Source: Actinidia chinensis
Taxonomy: Eukaryota > Streptophyta > Magnoliopsida > Ericales > Actinidiaceae
DNA length: 10,000 nt
Direction of reading: 5' to 3'
Assembly (NCBI GenBank): GCA_009663005.1
Contig: CM018895.1
Location: 26,878,032-26,888,031, forward strand
The translations under genes were made by a program, and so were the position numbers. How positions within the stretch are numbered: position 1 is the stretch's first letter; each line of letters starts with the position of its first letter. This document shows positions 8,666-10,000 of the stretch, piece by piece. Under the pieces are notes generated by a model that saw only the letters and a list, made by a program, of their open reading frames with translations, had not been told where the DNA came from and did not search any database.

Positions 8666-9294
8666 GTTATCTTATCTTACGTACTTCGTGCATAATAGGT
8701 GGTTTGTATTGATTTAGGTGTGTTATTCAAATTATTGGAGTAATGCCTTATGAGAAAAGTTTAATTTTTTGGGAAACTTGTGATTTGAGAAATCACGGAT
8801 TGAAATTAAAAGTATATTTTGATCTAATGAAAGCATACTTTACTGTCATCATGTTTTTCATAGTATATAGTTATGTATCATGGTTTTGGTTAAACATCAA
8901 ATTCATTGTTAAATTTTTCAAGGTAACTCCACCTTTACTATAAAACAATGATTTTCAGGTACCTGAGGGTTATCCTGAGTTTTGAGGCATGTGGATGCCA
9001 GTTTGTGCTGTTTAAGTTGGATAATATAATTAAGTGTAATTTAGATGTTGTAATTTAGTGTCCGCACTCTGATGTAAATGACAGTGATTGTCATTTTTTT
9101 TTGTTTGACTTCCACATGTTGAGTTTGTTTGCTTACGTGGCCGTGTCTTGGTTTGCCGGGCGTGACCTAGCTCATCAAGCCGACTCAACATCTTACTTCT
9201 CCCATATGTAAGCAAAATATCCAAAAATCAACCTCCGCGGATGATCCGGATGCCGGAAAAACTCAGAAGGGCTTTTCTATCGAAATAGATACTT

Positions 9295-9415
9295 CTGGGA
9301 CCCAAATTGATTAATTCAGAACTTCAGGGACTAAATTACAAATTTTCAAAATTTTAGGGACCAATCTGTAATTAACAAAAAGTCTAGGTACTGAAAGTGC
9401 AATTTACTGTTTCAG
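9295..9415. repeat. tandem array, four units of about 30 bp
   Basis: Units start near 9295, 9325, 9356 and 9386. Each opens with GGGAC(C/T)AAATT or a diverged form (GGTACTGAAAGTG in the last) followed by an AT-rich half. Period is 30-31 bases. I recognise similar GGGACTAAATT repeats from plant repeat DNA but cannot assign a role. Confidence 0.7.
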
Positions 9416-9645
9416 TCAACGGTCAACGCTTGACCGGTCAATGCTCGGTCAACACTCGGGTTGACTGTTTCAAAGGCCCGTGGGTGGGGGGTGGGTGTTG
9501 TGGGGGGTGTGTGGGGGGGTGGGGCCGGGTTTGACTATCAACGGCTTGATTGGTCAACAACTCTGGTCAACCCGACTCGGCTCCTGGTCAACGGCTCAGG
9601 TTGACTGGTCAACGGCTATGGTTGACTAGTCAATGGCTGTGGTTG
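9413..9645. repeat. dense TTGAC/GTCAA array including three 21-bp units
   Basis: At least fourteen copies of TTGAC or its complement GTCAA fall in about 230 bases, often paired as GGTCAAC and GGTTGAC. At 9584-9604, 9605-9625 and 9626-9645 they form three tandem units of 21 bases, CTGGTCAACGGCT..GGTTGA in pattern. TTGAC is the core of the W-box bound by WRKY factors; whether these sites act so here is inference. Confidence 0.75.
9482..9529 (+). other. G-rich tract with quadruplex potential
   Basis: The plus strand has at least six runs of three or more G within 48 bases, separated by short T/GT loops, enough for a G-quadruplex. On the minus strand, the coding sense of copia, it is C-rich. It interrupts the TTGAC array. 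Confidence 0.7.
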
Positions 9646-9728
9646 TTTTTTTTTTTTTTTAAATTCTCAGACATCATCATTTCTCTTTCTTTTTCTTTTT
9701 TCTTTTTTCTTTTCCTTTTTTCTTTTCC
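9646..9728. repeat. poly-T run and CT-rich low-complexity tract
   Basis: Fifteen T residues at 9646-9660 are followed, after a short gap, by a (TTTTC)n-type stretch at about 9679-9728. On the minus strand this gives a Lys/Arg-rich open frame that is a product of low complexity only. Confidence 0.85.
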
Positions 9729-9815
9729 ACCTCCTCATCATGATGTATGTCTCTCCTAGCTCTCTCCAGCGCGTGGAGTCCTCCTCCAGAGTCTTCTTCT
9801 TTCTTCTGGCGCGCG

Positions 9816-10000
9816 TGTGACTAGTCACCATCACATCTAACCCTATCAACCACACACACAAGACACAGATATACGTGTTCGGCCAATCTGGCCTACGTCC
9901 ACAGGAGAGGAACCAATAATTCAACTAGCTCAAGAATAAATTATAATGAGTACAATAGGGAGAGCTCATCTCCACTCACCTTCTCAGCACTCTCTCATAC
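9816..10000 (-). repeat. copia LTR, probable 5' LTR, cut by window end
   Basis: It matches 232-410 of the left LTR, including the ACGTG.TTCGGCC block at 9873-9904 and the GGAGAGGAACCA and CTAGCTCAAGAATA stretches. By eye the two copies differ by about eleven small indels and three or four substitutions over about 180 bases. TGTGACTAG at 9816 would be the minus-strand LTR end (reading CTAGTCACA). The rest of this LTR lies beyond the window. Confidence 0.78.

Larger units (their letters stand above)
2589..9167 (+). mobile_element. inserted Ty3/gypsy (chromovirus, Tekay/Del-like) retrotransposon, defective
   Basis: Two direct LTR copies (2589-3837 and 7416-9167) flank a primer-binding site matching the tRNA-iMet 3' end. 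Between them are GAG, protease, RT and integrase C-terminal remnants in the gypsy order, then a polypurine tract. The 5' LTR lacks about its first 495 bases. The internal region is about 3.6 kb, shorter than usual for this group, because RNase H and most of integrase are deleted. The chromodomain-like C-terminus and the LTR end CGTGACA followed by the iMet site point to a Tekay/Del-type chromovirus. The element cannot move on its own. Confidence 0.88.
7416..9167 (+). repeat. gypsy 3' LTR, full length
   Basis: It starts TGTAAGG after the polypurine tract and ends CGTGAC(C), where the 5' LTR has CGTGACA. Positions 7911-9167 match the 5' LTR; 7416-7910 are unique to this copy and contain a (GAAAA)n tract. 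It carries TATATAAA at 8012-8019, the 66-bp array at 8394-8665 and TATAAAA at 8939-8945. No open frame in it is convincing; small frames at 7821-8018 and 8743-8943 fall inside LTR sequence. Confidence 0.88.
9168..9815 (-). other. copia 5' leader and possible GAG start region
   Basis: This DNA lies between the gypsy 3' end and the right copia LTR, where the leader of a minus-strand copia belongs. From right to left it holds a CT-rich stretch (9661-9815), a T15 run (9646-9660), a 21-bp triplet repeat, a dense TTGAC/GTCAA array, a G-rich tract, and a 30-bp array. Near 9170-9240 the minus strand may include the beginning of GAG, but I could not match it to a known N-terminus. No primer-binding site is visible near 9815. 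Confidence 0.5.
227..10000 (-). mobile_element. outer Ty1/copia LTR retrotransposon, degraded, interrupted and running off the window
   Basis: Read on the minus strand, the order is partial 5' LTR (9816 to beyond 10000), leader (9815-9168), a plus-strand gypsy insertion (9167-2589), GAG and protease remnants (2588-1580), a non-coding 3' part, polypurine tract (985-968) and 3' LTR (967-227). The direct repeat of 232-410 at 9819-10000 is the evidence that the two ends belong to one element type. Without the gypsy DNA only about 2.3 kb of internal sequence remains, against roughly 4 kb or more in intact plant copia elements, and no integrase core, RT or RNase H is legible. The main doubt is the lack of a primer-binding site next to the right LTR, so the right end could come from a different copy. 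Confidence 0.7.

Noticed and set aside
9667..9924. Minus-strand Lys/Arg-rich open frame
   Set aside because: The basic run is the CT-rich microsatellite read in reverse, and the frame crosses the LTR boundary.

Overview
The window looks like plant nuclear repeat DNA: two degraded LTR retrotransposons, one inserted into the other. Plant origin is inferred from the element types. One is a Ty3/gypsy element of chromovirus (Tekay/Del-like) type, with a tRNA-iMet primer site and a chromodomain-like pol tail. The other is a Ty1/copia element with the GAG and protease signatures common in plant genomes. I see no host gene, tRNA, rRNA or intact open reading frame. The longest open frames are about 140 codons and overlap each other as shadows of the copia remnant on the opposite strand.

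Layout. Positions 1-226 are pyrimidine-rich flank of unknown nature. The outer element is a copia on the minus strand. Its 3' LTR is at about 227-967, its polypurine tract at about 968-985, and its internal DNA runs to about 2588. That internal DNA keeps parts of GAG, a CCHC knuckle, a protease and the GAG-pre-integrase start; integrase core, RT and RNase H are not recognisable. A plus-strand gypsy element occupies about 2589-9167: a 5'-truncated 5' LTR (2589-3837), primer-binding site (3842-3853), degraded GAG (about 4070-5500), protease (about 5535-5880), RT (about 6030-6790), integrase C-terminus plus chromodomain-like tail (about 6850-7370), polypurine tract (about 7403-7415) and full-length 3' LTR (7416-9167). 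From 9168 to 9815 follows copia 5' leader DNA holding several short tandem arrays. From 9816 to the end lies the start of a second copia LTR, the probable 5' LTR of the outer element.

Neither element can be autonomous. Every recognisable protein domain is broken by frameshifts every few dozen bases, while short motifs on either side of a break stay legible. LTR copies within the window differ largely by single-base insertions and deletions. That pattern may be real decay, but an uncorrected long-read assembly would look the same.

The remaining points of interest are sequence structures in the LTRs and leader: a four-copy, about 66-bp array in both gypsy LTRs, a cluster of TGGGCY motifs in the copia LTR, a dense TTGAC/GTCAA array, a G-rich tract, a four-copy 30-bp array, and an 8-bp match at the two edges of the gypsy element that may be its target-site duplication. 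I found nothing that looks like a new biological system.
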